NCBI GenBank assembly: GCA_002403445.1
Contig: DHHU01000064.1
Location: 51,638-74,248, forward strand
Origin: Salinisphaeraceae bacterium UBA4764
GTDB lineage: Bacteria > Pseudomonadota > Gammaproteobacteria > Nevskiales > Salinisphaeraceae
Direction of reading: 5' to 3'
DNA length: 22,611 nt
In this document: piece by piece, positions 1-7,796 of the stretch
Numbering within the stretch: the stretch's first letter is position 1
How the letters are laid out: each line of letters starts with the position of its first letter
The notes under the pieces: model-generated
Databases searched by the model: none
What the model was told of the DNA's origin: nothing
Seen by the model: the letters and a program-made list of their open reading frames with translations, nothing else
Made by a program: the position numbers and the translations under genes

Positions 1-62
1 CGCGTCTCAACGATGCGCGCCAACCGATAATTGATGACTTCGAGGCACGCCATGGTGTCTAG
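1..62 (+). CDS. C-terminal end of a probable MntA-family nucleotidyltransferase antitoxin (partial)
   Basis: Only the last 19 or so codons are present, in the frame whose codons begin at position 3, ending with TAG at 60-62. The readable tail (RLNDARQPIIDDFEARHGV) looks like the C-terminal helix of small MntA-type adenylyltransferase antitoxins, which are normally encoded just upstream of HepT toxins. It overlaps the ATG of the HepT-like frame at 52 by 11 bases, the usual arrangement of this toxin-antitoxin pair. The call depends mainly on this neighbour, because the catalytic GSX10DXD region lies outside the window. It could be another short protein end. Confidence 0.4.
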   Translation, partial: RLNDARQPIIDDFEARHGV

Positions 63-486
63 CAGCGATGAAGTTGTGCTGAACAAAGTGGCCATCATTG
101 AACGCTGTTAACAACGTTTTCACGCTGACTATGTGCGGGATCAACATGAATTTCGAGCGGATATGACCCGCCAGGACGCTGTAAATTTCAATCTGCAGCG
201 TGCTTGCGTGGCATCGATCGATCTCGCTAGGCACTGGATCCGGCGCGGCGAACTCGGATTGCCGCCAGGCAGCCGTCAGGCGTTTGCCATGCTGACCGAG
301 GCCAGCGTACTCGACAGCGAGATCAGCACTCGAATGCAGGCGATGGTTGGGTTTCACAACATCGCCGTGCACGACTATCAAGCACTGAATCTCAAAATCG
401 TGCGAGCAATCGTTGACTATCGGCTCGACGATTTCTCGGCATTGGCACGCGCTGCCATCCGAGGCCCGGAACCAAACGGTGCATAA
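52..486 (+). pseudogene. HepT-like (DUF86) toxin gene broken by an in-frame stop
   Basis: The frame from ATG 52 reads as a HepT/DUF86 protein: an N-terminal stretch ending VVLNKVAIIERC, then TAA at 109-111 where the family has a leucine-like residue, then QRFHADYV and a continuous family-like sequence (NLQRACVASIDLA, MVGFHNIAVHDYQALN, IVRAIVDYRLDDF) to the stop at 484-486. HepT proteins are HEPN RNases, neutralised by MntA-catalysed AMPylation, with the active motif RX4HXY. Here the arginine position is histidine (CAC, 355-357), while the later His (370-372) and Tyr (376-378) remain. A GTG at 133 could start a 117-residue remnant lacking the first helix. The stop and the motif change together suggest an inactive toxin. 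The family call is firm; loss of function is inferred. Confidence 0.82.
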
Positions 487-566
487 TCGATCGAATTCAG
501 CGCGGATTAACCGAATGGCAGTTACAATCAGGCCCTCTTGTTTCTTTGCCTGGAAGATGAGCACGA

Positions 567-1607
567 GTGTCTGAAAAGCGCGGCCTGACTTATGCCGATG
601 CCGGCGTGGATATAGATGCCGGCAATGCGCTGGTAGATCGCATCGGCGACCAAGTCGAAGCCACCCGGCGGCCGGAAGTGCTGTCTGGAATCGGTGGATT
701 CGGCGGCCTGTTCGAACTCCCCGTCGAGCGGTTCCAACGACCGGTGCTGGTCTCCGGCACCGACGGGGTAGGCACGAAACTCCGGCTGGCGATCGACAAC
801 CGGCGGTTTGACACCATCGGAATCGACCTTGTAGCCATGTGTGCCAACGATGTTTTGGTCACGGGCGCGGAGCCGCTGTTTTTTCTGGATTATTACGCCA
901 CGGCCAAACTCGATGACGATGTCGCTTCCAAGGTGATCAGCGGCATTGCCATAGGCTGCGAGCAGGCGGGTGCTGCATTGATCGGTGGCGAAACCGCCGA
1001 AATGCCCGGCATGTATGCAGCCAACGACTTCGATTTGGCGGGTTTTTGTGTGGGGGTTGTGGAACGCGACGCCATTATTGACGGTTCCAACGTCGATGTA
1101 GGTGACTGCGTCATTGGCTTGGCCAGCAGCGGCCCGCACGCCAACGGCTACTCACTGATTCGACGCGTGCTGACCGACGCCAACGCCAAACTCGACCGCG
1201 AACTCGCAGGTCAACCGCTGATCGAACACCTTATGGCACCGACACGGATTTATGCCCGGGCGGTTCGCTCACTATTAAATACTGTGCCCATCAAGGCCAT
1301 GGCCCACGTCACCGGCGGCGGCCTAGCCGATAATCTTGCCCGAGTATTACCGGCCTCGATGCGTGCTCAAATCGATACGAAGCGCTGGCAGCGACCGTTG
1401 ATATTCGACTGGATGGCTGAGCACGGCGGCATCGAGTCCGGTGAAATGCAGCGTACCTTCAATAACGGCATCGGTTTTTGCGTGATTATGAGTCGAAACG
1501 ACCGCGACGCGGCACTGGCCGCGCTAGAAACGGTTGGCGAAACGGCAAGCGTGATCGGGGAAATCGACAAGCGTCCGGCCCAGGGGGCCGCCGTAACGCT
1601 CATTTGA
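567..1607 (+). CDS. purM: Phosphoribosylformylglycinamidine cyclo-ligase (AIR synthetase)
   Basis: PurM closes the imidazole ring, turning FGAM plus ATP into AIR, the fifth step of purine synthesis, in the cytosol. At 346 residues it has normal family length. The family motifs appear in order: YADAGVDIDAGNALVDRI near residue 8, GTDGVGTKL near 63, DLVAMCANDVLVTGAEPLFF near 87, GGETAEMPGMY near 140 and VTGGGLADNL near 248. The start is GTG at 567, with GGAAG at 552-556 as a plausible ribosome site; the ATG at 557 is out of frame. A TACAAT at 523-528 could be a -10 element, but no good -35 accompanies it. purN follows after 275 bases that hold no convincing gene. In many gammaproteobacteria purM and purN are adjacent, so co-function is secure even if this gap carries its own promoter. 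Confidence 0.97.
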   Translation: MSEKRGLTYADAGVDIDAGNALVDRIGDQVEATRRPEVLSGIGGFGGLFELPVERFQRPVLVSGTDGVGTKLRLAIDNRRFDTIGIDLVAMCANDVLVTGAEPLFFLDYYATAKLDDDVASKVISGIAIGCEQAGAALIGGETAEMPGMYAANDFDLAGFCVGVVERDAIIDGSNVDVGDCVIGLASSGPHANGYSLIRRVLTDANAKLDRELAGQPLIEHLMAPTRIYARAVRSLLNTVPIKAMAHVTGGGLADNLARVLPASMRAQIDTKRWQRPLIFDWMAEHGGIESGEMQRTFNNGIGFCVIMSRNDRDAALAALETVGETASVIGEIDKRPAQGAAVTLI

Positions 1608-1882
1608 GTTTTGGAATCCGATCCTCGCGATCTCACCATTCCTTTAGCGCGTGATGCGTACTTAACAAAATACAATCGTGTGCCCATGACTCCCAACGGA
1701 TTGACAGCGCCGTCCGGACCCACGTCACAACCCGACTCCATAAGCGTTCGGTTACAAAGATACCAGTCGTTTCGGCGGAGCAAGTACCAGTTTGTTTACC
1801 ACACGGCGCCTCGTTATCGGTGTCAATGGCGCCGTACGCAAACCCGCCGTCCCCGATCACCGGATCCAAAAGGTCGGCGCTT

Positions 1883-2563
1883 ATGACCCAACCAGCCCGC
1901 CTGGCAATTTTGGCCTCTGGTCGCGGCCGCAACCTTGAAGCAATTCAAGCCGCGATCGATCTAGGCGACCTAAATGCACAAATTGTGGGCGTATTTTCGA
2001 ACAGGACACGTGCGCCTGCGCTGGCATTTGCTCGCGAAAAAGGCATTCCAGCCGATGCTCTTCAACCCAAGCGTTACGCCGACCGCGCGAGCTATGACAC
2101 TGCCTTAGCCGAGCGTGTCACCGCCGTAGCGCCGGACTGGGTGGTGCTCGCTGGCTACATGCGCATACTCACGGCGAATTTCATCGATCGCTTTGCTGGC
2201 CGGTTGGTCAATATCCACCCGTCGCTTCTGCCGGCCTATAAAGGCTTGCATACGCACACCAGAGTACTGGCCGCTGGTGAGCGCATGCACGGGGCGAGCG
2301 TGCATTTTGTTACCGATGAACTCGATGCGGGTCCGGTCATTCGCCAGGGCCATATTCACGTAAAGCCGGATGACAGCGCCGAAACCCTGGGTGACCGTGT
2401 CATGGCGTGCGTCGAGCGTCAGTTGTATTCGACCGCGCTCGCCGAACTAATCAACGGCACCGTGGACTATCGAAATAACGCTATTTATCGTGACGGCAAG
2501 CCACAGCAGGAACCGCCGAATGCTTGCTACGACACGACATCGTCTTCCCAGCACAATGCTTAA
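1883..2563 (+). CDS. purN: Phosphoribosylglycinamide formyltransferase (GAR transformylase)
   Basis: PurN transfers a formyl group from 10-formyltetrahydrofolate to GAR in purine synthesis. The protein has 226 residues, typical of the small PurN enzymes. The N-terminal phosphate-binding loop reads LASGRGRNLEAIQ. The catalytic Asn and His lie in NIHPSLLPAYKG, and the catalytic Asp in DELDAGPVI. ATG 1883 was chosen because it starts at the conserved first strand and has AGG at 1871-1873; the frame is open further upstream to 1820, but those residues match nothing in the family. The 275-bp gap upstream contains an isolated TTGACA and a TACAAT that are not correctly spaced, so no promoter is claimed. 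The 3' end overlaps the DUF3108 gene, suggesting one transcript. Confidence 0.96.
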   Translation: MTQPARLAILASGRGRNLEAIQAAIDLGDLNAQIVGVFSNRTRAPALAFAREKGIPADALQPKRYADRASYDTALAERVTAVAPDWVVLAGYMRILTANFIDRFAGRLVNIHPSLLPAYKGLHTHTRVLAAGERMHGASVHFVTDELDAGPVIRQGHIHVKPDDSAETLGDRVMACVERQLYSTALAELINGTVDYRNNAIYRDGKPQQEPPNACYDTTSSSQHNA

Positions 2564-3296
2564 ACGTACGCGGGGCCACGCCCTGATGATTGCCGCCCTG
2601 GCCGGCATCGCCACCACAGCTAGCGCCGATGCGATGACACCGTTCCAGGCGCACTTCAACGTGAGCCGGGGTGTCCTTGGGCTCGGAACGGCCACATTTC
2701 ATCTCAGGCCGGCTGAGAAGCCCGGTTGCTATGTCTATACCGGCCACGCCAATCCCAACGCGCTGGCACATTTGTTCATTGGCAAAATCACCGAAAAAAG
2801 CCGTTTTTGCATCACCAACGGCCATATCCATCCGTCATATTTCAAACACCACATCGCCGGCGACAAGAAACACAGTTACACGCTGCATTTCGATTGGTCC
2901 CGACATGTTGTGCACTATGAAAACGGCAAAGGCAAAAACAAAACGTTGCGAATCGGCAAACAGGCCCTTGATCCGCTGTCGCTACAAATTGCGGCGCGCC
3001 GCTGGATTGAGGCCAGCTCCCACCCAACACAACTCGGGCAGCGCACTTTCACGCTAGTTGACGGCGACGACATCAAGCCCTACAAACTGAAAGTCGAGAC
3101 CGCGCCGGATGTATCGGTGCCAGCCGGACACTATTCGGTGTTGTTGGTGCAACGCGTTAACGACAACCATCCGCTAAAGTTCTGGCTGGCAAAAAATGCC
3201 GACTGGATACCGGTTCGTGTAGAAAAAACATCAGGCGGGAACTCGTTCGAGATGAACATGCGCAAGCTCGTTCTCAATGGCCATATCAAGCATTGA
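2520..3296 (+). CDS. DUF3108 family exported protein
   Basis: This is a secreted protein of unknown function that commonly follows purN in gammaproteobacteria. About 259 residues are encoded from ATG 2520, which has AGGAA at 2508-2512, seven bases upstream. A start at ATG 2556 would give a shorter and more typical signal peptide but lacks a ribosome site; both starts keep the hydrophobic core LMIAALAGIATTASA and a probable cleavage after TASA. The mature part is beta-rich, starting FQAHFNVSRGVLGLGTATFH and ending with a KFWLAKNADWIPVRVEK block typical of DUF3108. It overlaps the end of purN by 44 bases. Periplasmic or outer-membrane association is inferred from the signal peptide alone; no lipobox is seen. 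Confidence 0.85.
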   Translation: MLATTRHRLPSTMLKRTRGHALMIAALAGIATTASADAMTPFQAHFNVSRGVLGLGTATFHLRPAEKPGCYVYTGHANPNALAHLFIGKITEKSRFCITNGHIHPSYFKHHIAGDKKHSYTLHFDWSRHVVHYENGKGKNKTLRIGKQALDPLSLQIAARRWIEASSHPTQLGQRTFTLVDGDDIKPYKLKVETAPDVSVPAGHYSVLLVQRVNDNHPLKFWLAKNADWIPVRVEKTSGGNSFEMNMRKLVLNGHIKH

Positions 3297-3312
3297 AGTA
3301 CGCGATTTGAAT

Positions 3313-3331
3313 GGCTGGTTTGATCCCAGCC
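3313..3331. terminator. Possible hairpin between converging genes
   Basis: A perfect six-base inverted repeat, GGCTGG (3313-3318) and CCAGCC (3326-3331), with a seven-base loop, lies in the 56-bp space between the 3' ends of the DUF3108 gene and dcd. There is no proper T-tract on either side, so it is a weak candidate for a terminator serving both genes. Confidence 0.35.
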
Positions 3332-3352
3332 TCCTGCAAAGAAATAACGCGT

Positions 3353-3919
3353 TCAGGTTCGCGGCAGCGTGACTCCCCGCTGGCCTTGGTATTTGCCCCC
3401 CCGATCGGCGTAAGAGGTTTCACAAACTTCGTCCGACTCCAGAAATAGCATCTGAGCCACGCCTTCATTGGCGTAGATCTTTGCCGGCAGCGTCGTGGTG
3501 TTGGAAAACTCCAGCGTAACGTGGCCTTCCCATTCCGGCTCCAGCGGCGTGACATTGACGATGATGCCGCAACGCGCATATGTCGACTTACCCAGACAGA
3601 TCGTTAAAACATTGCGCGGAATCCGGAAATACTCAATCGTCGAAGCCAGCGCAAAGGAATTAGGCGGGATAATGCAGGTCTGGCCCTCGAAGTCTTGGAA
3701 ACTCTTCGAATCGAACGCCTTGGGATCGACCACGGCGGTGTTGATATTGGTGAATATCTTGAAATGCGGCGAGCAACGCACGTCATAGCCGTAGCTGGAA
3801 ATACCGTAAGACACGATACGCTCGCCATTGGCGTAACGAATTTGGTCGGCCGAAAACGGCTCGATCAAGCCATGTTCCACGGCCATGCGCCGGATCCAGC
3901 GGTCGGATTTGATACTCAT
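3353..3919 (-). CDS. dcd: dCTP deaminase
   Basis: Dcd deaminates dCTP to dUTP, the main route to dUMP and dTTP in enteric-type bacteria; it is a cytosolic trimer. The 188-residue protein is close to the usual length. Visible motifs are the opening MSIKSDRWIRRMA, RIVSYGISSYGYDVRC near residue 36, LGKSTYARCGIIVNVTPLE near 107 and EGHVTLEFSNTT, which carries the catalytic glutamate. The open frame continues upstream to 3985, but ATG 3919 matches the conserved N-terminus, so the upstream residues are probably not translated. No strong ribosome site precedes it. It is transcribed leftward and separated by 125 bp from the divergent dehydrogenase gene, so that interval should contain promoters for both; I see no clear hexamer pair. 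Confidence 0.96.
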   Translation of the reverse strand: MSIKSDRWIRRMAVEHGLIEPFSADQIRYANGERIVSYGISSYGYDVRCSPHFKIFTNINTAVVDPKAFDSKSFQDFEGQTCIIPPNSFALASTIEYFRIPRNVLTICLGKSTYARCGIIVNVTPLEPEWEGHVTLEFSNTTTLPAKIYANEGVAQMLFLESDEVCETSYADRGGKYQGQRGVTLPRT

Positions 3920-4044
3920 CGGATGGGACTTAGTCGACTCGTCATTACTGGGGAGTTTAACTGGTCCAATAAAGCCCCACATCACACCAGAGCGATTTTA
4001 GGGTACCGTGCGCGTTTCAATTTTTAAGCGCTAAGCAGAGGACT

Positions 4045-5052
4045 ATGCAGGTTCAGCAGATACGGGAATTTGGCGGTACGGATGTATTCGAGACGGCCGA
4101 AGTGCCGATGCCGGAACCCGGCCCACGACAGATTCGCGTCCGTCAGATTGCCTCAAGTGTCAACCCGGTCGATACCAAATTGCGCGCCTCAGGGCCACCG
4201 ATCGCTCCAGCCCTGCCCGCAGTACTCGGCTGCGATGTGGCCGGCATCGTGGACGCGGTGGGAGAAGGCGTAGCGCGATTCGAAACCGGCCAGGCTGTCT
4301 ACGGCTGTGCGGCTGGCGTGGTAAACCGCGGCGGTGGCTACGGGGAATACGTTGTGGTCGATGCCAACTTGATGTCTGCTGCACCGAAAACCTTATCCTG
4401 GCGAGAAACGGCGGCCATGCCGCTGGTCACGATCACGGCTTGGGAGGCGCTGGTCGACCGATGTCGCACTGCTCCCGGTGATCATGTGCTGATTCATGGC
4501 GGTGCAGGTGGTGTCGGGCACATCGCAATACAGATCGCCAAGGCACAGGGGGCTCGGGTCACTACGACCGTCTCCACTGACTTCAAGGCCGAGATCGCTC
4601 ACCGCTGTGGCGCCGATGAGACAATTCGCTATCGCGAAGAAGCGGTGGCGGACTATGTCGAACGCCTTACCGCTGGCCGTGGCTTCGACATCGTGTTCGA
4701 CGCGACCGGCGGATCGGATCTGGCCACATCGTTCGCCGGCGCCCGAGTAAACGGCCAGGTTGCAACTATTGTGTCCCAATACACCGCCGATCTGACTCCG
4801 ATGCACACCCAGAGCTTGACGCTGCACACGATATTCATGCTTACAGCGATGCTCAACGGCGTCCATCCGGATCACCACGGGGTTATTCTCGGCAAAGCAG
4901 CAGGTTTGGTAGCTGCTGGCCAAATGGCGCCCCGGCTCGATAAGCGACGATTCACACTCGCGGAGGTTGCAGCTGCCCACGCCCATCTGGAATCCGGCGA
5001 TGCAATCGGCAAAATCGTTATCGATATTGGTGATGAAGCACGACGGCAATAA
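4045..5052 (+). CDS. Zinc-independent medium-chain dehydrogenase, quinone oxidoreductase-like
   Basis: This 335-residue protein has the two-domain layout of the MDR superfamily: a GroES-like N-terminal half (ASSVNPVDTKLRASG, LGCDVAGIVDAVGEGV) and a Rossmann domain with the NADPH loop HGGAGGVGHIAIQIAKAQGA near residue 151. The cysteine and glutamate ligands of zinc alcohol dehydrogenases are absent, which points to the quinone oxidoreductase (QOR) or enoyl-reductase-like branch. The substrate cannot be told from sequence. AGAGGA immediately before ATG 4045 is a close-set ribosome site. It stands alone between divergent dcd and the hopanoid cluster, with a 128-bp gap to hpnI; a link to hopanoids is not supported. 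Its stop (TAA, 5050-5052) shares a base with an out-of-frame ATG. Confidence 0.88.
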   Translation: MQVQQIREFGGTDVFETAEVPMPEPGPRQIRVRQIASSVNPVDTKLRASGPPIAPALPAVLGCDVAGIVDAVGEGVARFETGQAVYGCAAGVVNRGGGYGEYVVVDANLMSAAPKTLSWRETAAMPLVTITAWEALVDRCRTAPGDHVLIHGGAGGVGHIAIQIAKAQGARVTTTVSTDFKAEIAHRCGADETIRYREEAVADYVERLTAGRGFDIVFDATGGSDLATSFAGARVNGQVATIVSQYTADLTPMHTQSLTLHTIFMLTAMLNGVHPDHHGVILGKAAGLVAAGQMAPRLDKRRFTLAEVAAAHAHLESGDAIGKIVIDIGDEARRQ

Positions 5053-5180
5053 TGCGGTTGACGTCATCGTGCAGTTTTGTACTTGCTTTACGTTTGTTTA
5101 CTGACAATCGTCCGGACTCTGGCACGGGGCTCAGGCCAGACGTTAAGAGTTATTAATCCATAGGCTTGCGATAGCATGAC

Positions 5181-6359
5181 ATGGCAATGCACCCGGTGGG
5201 AGTCGTAGTTTTGGACTGGATAGGTATGCTGATCGTGGCCGCGACCGCGTTGTACAGTCTGCTGGCACTGATAGCGACCATCCGAGGCCAGACACGCCGT
5301 GTGCATCGCGATCAAGAACGCACTTTCGCGCCTCCAGTGACAATTCTGAAACCGCTTTGTGGTGAAGAGGCCGAATTGGAAGCCTGCCTGCGCAGCTTCT
5401 GCAATCAACATTATGATGGCCCTTACCAAATCGTGTTCGGACTTCAGGATCCCGCCGATCCAGCACGCACTCTCGCCGAGCGGCTTCAGGCCGAATATAC
5501 CGATCTGGAAATCGACATACGTATCGAAGCCGATCCCCAGTCTGGCAACCGCAAGGTGGCTAACCTGGCGCAGATGATGCAAGTCGCACGCTACGACCAT
5601 TTGATTGTGGCCGACAGCGATATCCGCGTCGGGCCCCATTATCTCGCGCGTGTTTTGGCACCTCTTGCCGACGCTTCTGTCGGGGTCGTGACATGTCTCT
5701 ATCGTGGCCGCCCAACTCACAGCCGCTGGTCATATCTCAACACGCTATTTATCGACCAATGGTTCGCGCCGACAGTATGGATCGGCCGGCTGTTCGGCTC
5801 CCGCAGCTACGCCGGTGGCGCCACAATGGCGTTTAGGCGCGCTGATCTCGAGGCTGTCGGCGGATTCTCGGCGCTCTCGGACCAGCTGGCCGACGATTAC
5901 ATGCTGGGAAATCGCATCAGCGAGCTCGGACGGAGCATTGTGCTGTCGGATATCGTGGTCGACACCGTGGTCGATGAACCGCGGTTGGCGGACGCGCTCG
6001 CTCACGAAATCCGATGGATGCGCACTATCCGGTCACTGGCCCCGGTCAGCTATTATCTTTTCTTAATTACCAGCACACTACCGATGGCTCTGCTCGGCAC
6101 AGCTTTGGCAACGGCTCGCCCTGCCGCGCTTGGTCTTCTGGGCCTGACCATCGCTGCCCGCGTCGCTCTGCACGGGATTCAGAACCGCTGCGCCGGGCGT
6201 GGCACTGCCCACAGAATCTGGCTCTGGCCGTTCCGTGAATTCACCACGCTCTGCGTCTGGATCGTCGGAATGCGCAACAGCCCTATCATTTGGCGCGGCC
6301 GAGACTATAGAATCAGCGCCCAAGGCACTTTGCAACAATCTCCTACGGATACCCAATGA
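5181..6359 (+). CDS. hpnI: Hopanoid glycosyltransferase HpnI (GT2/GT21 ceramide glucosyltransferase-like)
   Basis: HpnI adds N-acetylglucosamine to bacteriohopanetetrol at the inner membrane, as shown for Burkholderia homologues. The 392 residues start with a membrane helix (about 8-33), followed by a GT-A catalytic domain. Candidate catalytic residues are D90 (FGLQD), the D145xD147 pair in ADSDIRV, D238-D239 in LADDYMLG and the HEIRW box at 275-279, matching the D1-D2-D3-(Q/R)xxRW pattern of processive-type transferases. Hydrophobic helices follow (about 289-335 and 352-364). ATG 5181 has no clear ribosome site, and ATG 5187 is an alternative. The stop overlaps the hpnJ start (ATGA at 6356-6359), so the two are very likely co-translated. 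Family assignment is firm by sequence and by context; the sugar donor is inferred from family work. Confidence 0.93.
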   Translation: MAMHPVGVVVLDWIGMLIVAATALYSLLALIATIRGQTRRVHRDQERTFAPPVTILKPLCGEEAELEACLRSFCNQHYDGPYQIVFGLQDPADPARTLAERLQAEYTDLEIDIRIEADPQSGNRKVANLAQMMQVARYDHLIVADSDIRVGPHYLARVLAPLADASVGVVTCLYRGRPTHSRWSYLNTLFIDQWFAPTVWIGRLFGSRSYAGGATMAFRRADLEAVGGFSALSDQLADDYMLGNRISELGRSIVLSDIVVDTVVDEPRLADALAHEIRWMRTIRSLAPVSYYLFLITSTLPMALLGTALATARPAALGLLGLTIAARVALHGIQNRCAGRGTAHRIWLWPFREFTTLCVWIVGMRNSPIIWRGRDYRISAQGTLQQSPTDTQ

Positions 6360-7774
6360 AAAAGACACTCTTTCTACAGGCCCCCTCCTTTGACGGTTTT
6401 GACGGGGGCGCCGGCGCACGCTACCAGGCCAAGCGCGAAATCAAGTCGTTCTGGTACCCGACGTGGCTTGCCCAGCCAGCCGCTCTGGTTCCGGGCAGCC
6501 GGCTGGTAGACGCGCCTGCCGATGGTCTGACCCTGGCCGACGTTCTGCCGCTGGCCAACGAGTACGAACTGGTGATCATGCACACGAGTTCCCCGTCATT
6601 CCCCACAGATGTTCAGGTCGCGGAAGCCTTCAAGCGCGAGAATCCGAATCTGCTGATCGGCATGGTCGGGCCCAAGGTGGCAGTAGATCCGGATGGATCT
6701 TTGGGCGCGTCCACTGCCCTCGACTTCGTTGGCCGAGAGGAGTTCGATTACACCTGCAAGGAAATTGCCGAGGGTCGAGATCTGTCCAAAGTACTTGGTA
6801 TCACCTACCGCGACGCCAACGGCGAGCACATACGTAATCCCGATCGGCCGATGATCGAGAACATGGACGAGCTGCCGTTCGTGTCCGAGGTATACAACCG
6901 CGACTTAACCATTGAAAACTACTTTATCGGCTATCTGGAACACCCCTACGTATCGTTCTATACGGGTCGCGGTTGTCGCTCGAAATGCACTTTCTGCCTC
7001 TGGCCACAGACCGTCGGCGGGCATCGTTACCGGGTGCGCAGTCCTGAGAACGTTGTTGAGGAAGTCGCCTATATCAAGCGCGAAATGCCGCACGTCAAGG
7101 AAGTATTCTTTGACGACGACACCTTTACCGACTTTAAGCCGCGCGTCGAAGAAATCGCACGAGGGCTGGGCAAGCTGGGTGTGACCTGGTCGTGCAATGC
7201 TAAGGCCAACGTGCCGTACGAGACGCTTAAGATCATGAAAGAGAATGGTCTGCGGCTACTGCTGGTGGGCTATGAGTCGGGCAACGATCAGATCCTGCAC
7301 AACATCAAGAAAGGCCTGCGCACCGACATCGCCCGAGAGTTCACCAAGAACTGTCGCAAGCTCGGCATCACCGTCCACGGCACCTTCATCCTGGGCCTGC
7401 CCGGTGAAACGCGGGATACGATTCGTGAAACCATCGATTTCGCCCGCGAAATCAATCCCCACACCATTCAGGTTTCACTTGCCGCGCCCTATCCCGGTAC
7501 ACGCTTATACGACCAAGCCATGGAAAACGGCTGGTTCGATACCAATGATCCCGAAGCACTGGTCAATGACGACGGCGTGCAGATTGCCCCAATCAGCTAC
7601 CCGCATCTGGACAAAGAAGAAATCTACGAATCGGTCGAGACCTTTTACAAGCAATTCTATTTCCGACCACGCAAGATTGCCGAATTGACTGGGGAGATGG
7701 CACGCCATCCCAGCATGATCGGCCGACGATTGCGCGAGGGCCGCGAATTCGCGCAGTTCCTTAGTCATCGGTAA
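6356..7774 (+). CDS. hpnJ: Hopanoid biosynthesis radical SAM protein HpnJ
   Basis: HpnJ is the radical SAM enzyme implicated in contracting the glucosamine ring of glucosaminyl bacteriohopanetetrol to the cyclitol ether. The 472-residue protein has a B12-binding-like N-terminal domain (to about 190), then the radical SAM core with CX3CX2C cysteines at C207, C211 and C214 (GCRSKCTFCLWPQ), then a glycine-rich ESGNDQILHNIKKG segment and a GTFILGLPGETRDTI strand-turn typical of B12-type radical SAM proteins. It begins at ATG 6356, overlapping the hpnI stop by four bases. It ends at TAA 7772-7774; the hpnK frame is already open from 7719, so the two reading frames overlap for about 55 bases. Confidence 0.94.
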   Translation: MKKTLFLQAPSFDGFDGGAGARYQAKREIKSFWYPTWLAQPAALVPGSRLVDAPADGLTLADVLPLANEYELVIMHTSSPSFPTDVQVAEAFKRENPNLLIGMVGPKVAVDPDGSLGASTALDFVGREEFDYTCKEIAEGRDLSKVLGITYRDANGEHIRNPDRPMIENMDELPFVSEVYNRDLTIENYFIGYLEHPYVSFYTGRGCRSKCTFCLWPQTVGGHRYRVRSPENVVEEVAYIKREMPHVKEVFFDDDTFTDFKPRVEEIARGLGKLGVTWSCNAKANVPYETLKIMKENGLRLLLVGYESGNDQILHNIKKGLRTDIAREFTKNCRKLGITVHGTFILGLPGETRDTIRETIDFAREINPHTIQVSLAAPYPGTRLYDQAMENGWFDTNDPEALVNDDGVQIAPISYPHLDKEEIYESVETFYKQFYFRPRKIAELTGEMARHPSMIGRRLREGREFAQFLSHR

Positions 7775-7796
7775 AAATCGCCAGGCGCAATCCGAA

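Noticed and set aside
1611..1886. 91-codon ORF in the purM-purN gap
   Set aside because: It is rich in Arg, Ser and Pro, with no domain, no ribosome site and no match to any gene usually found here. It overlaps the better supported purN start.
4393..5067. Long open frame of 224 codons on the minus strand opposite the dehydrogenase
   Set aside because: It is antisense to a gene with clear family motifs, has no recognisable domain, and such shadows are common at this base composition. The same applies to long antisense frames at 14424-15137, 14921-15622, 7505-8089 and 5088-5720.
5052..5156. 34-codon ORF starting on the dehydrogenase stop (TAATG)
   Set aside because: There is no ribosome site and no protein-like pattern; one-base stop-start contacts occur by chance.
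5053..5180. Promoter for hpnI
   Set aside because: CTGACA and TATTAAT-like words are present but not at workable spacing, so no promoter is claimed.
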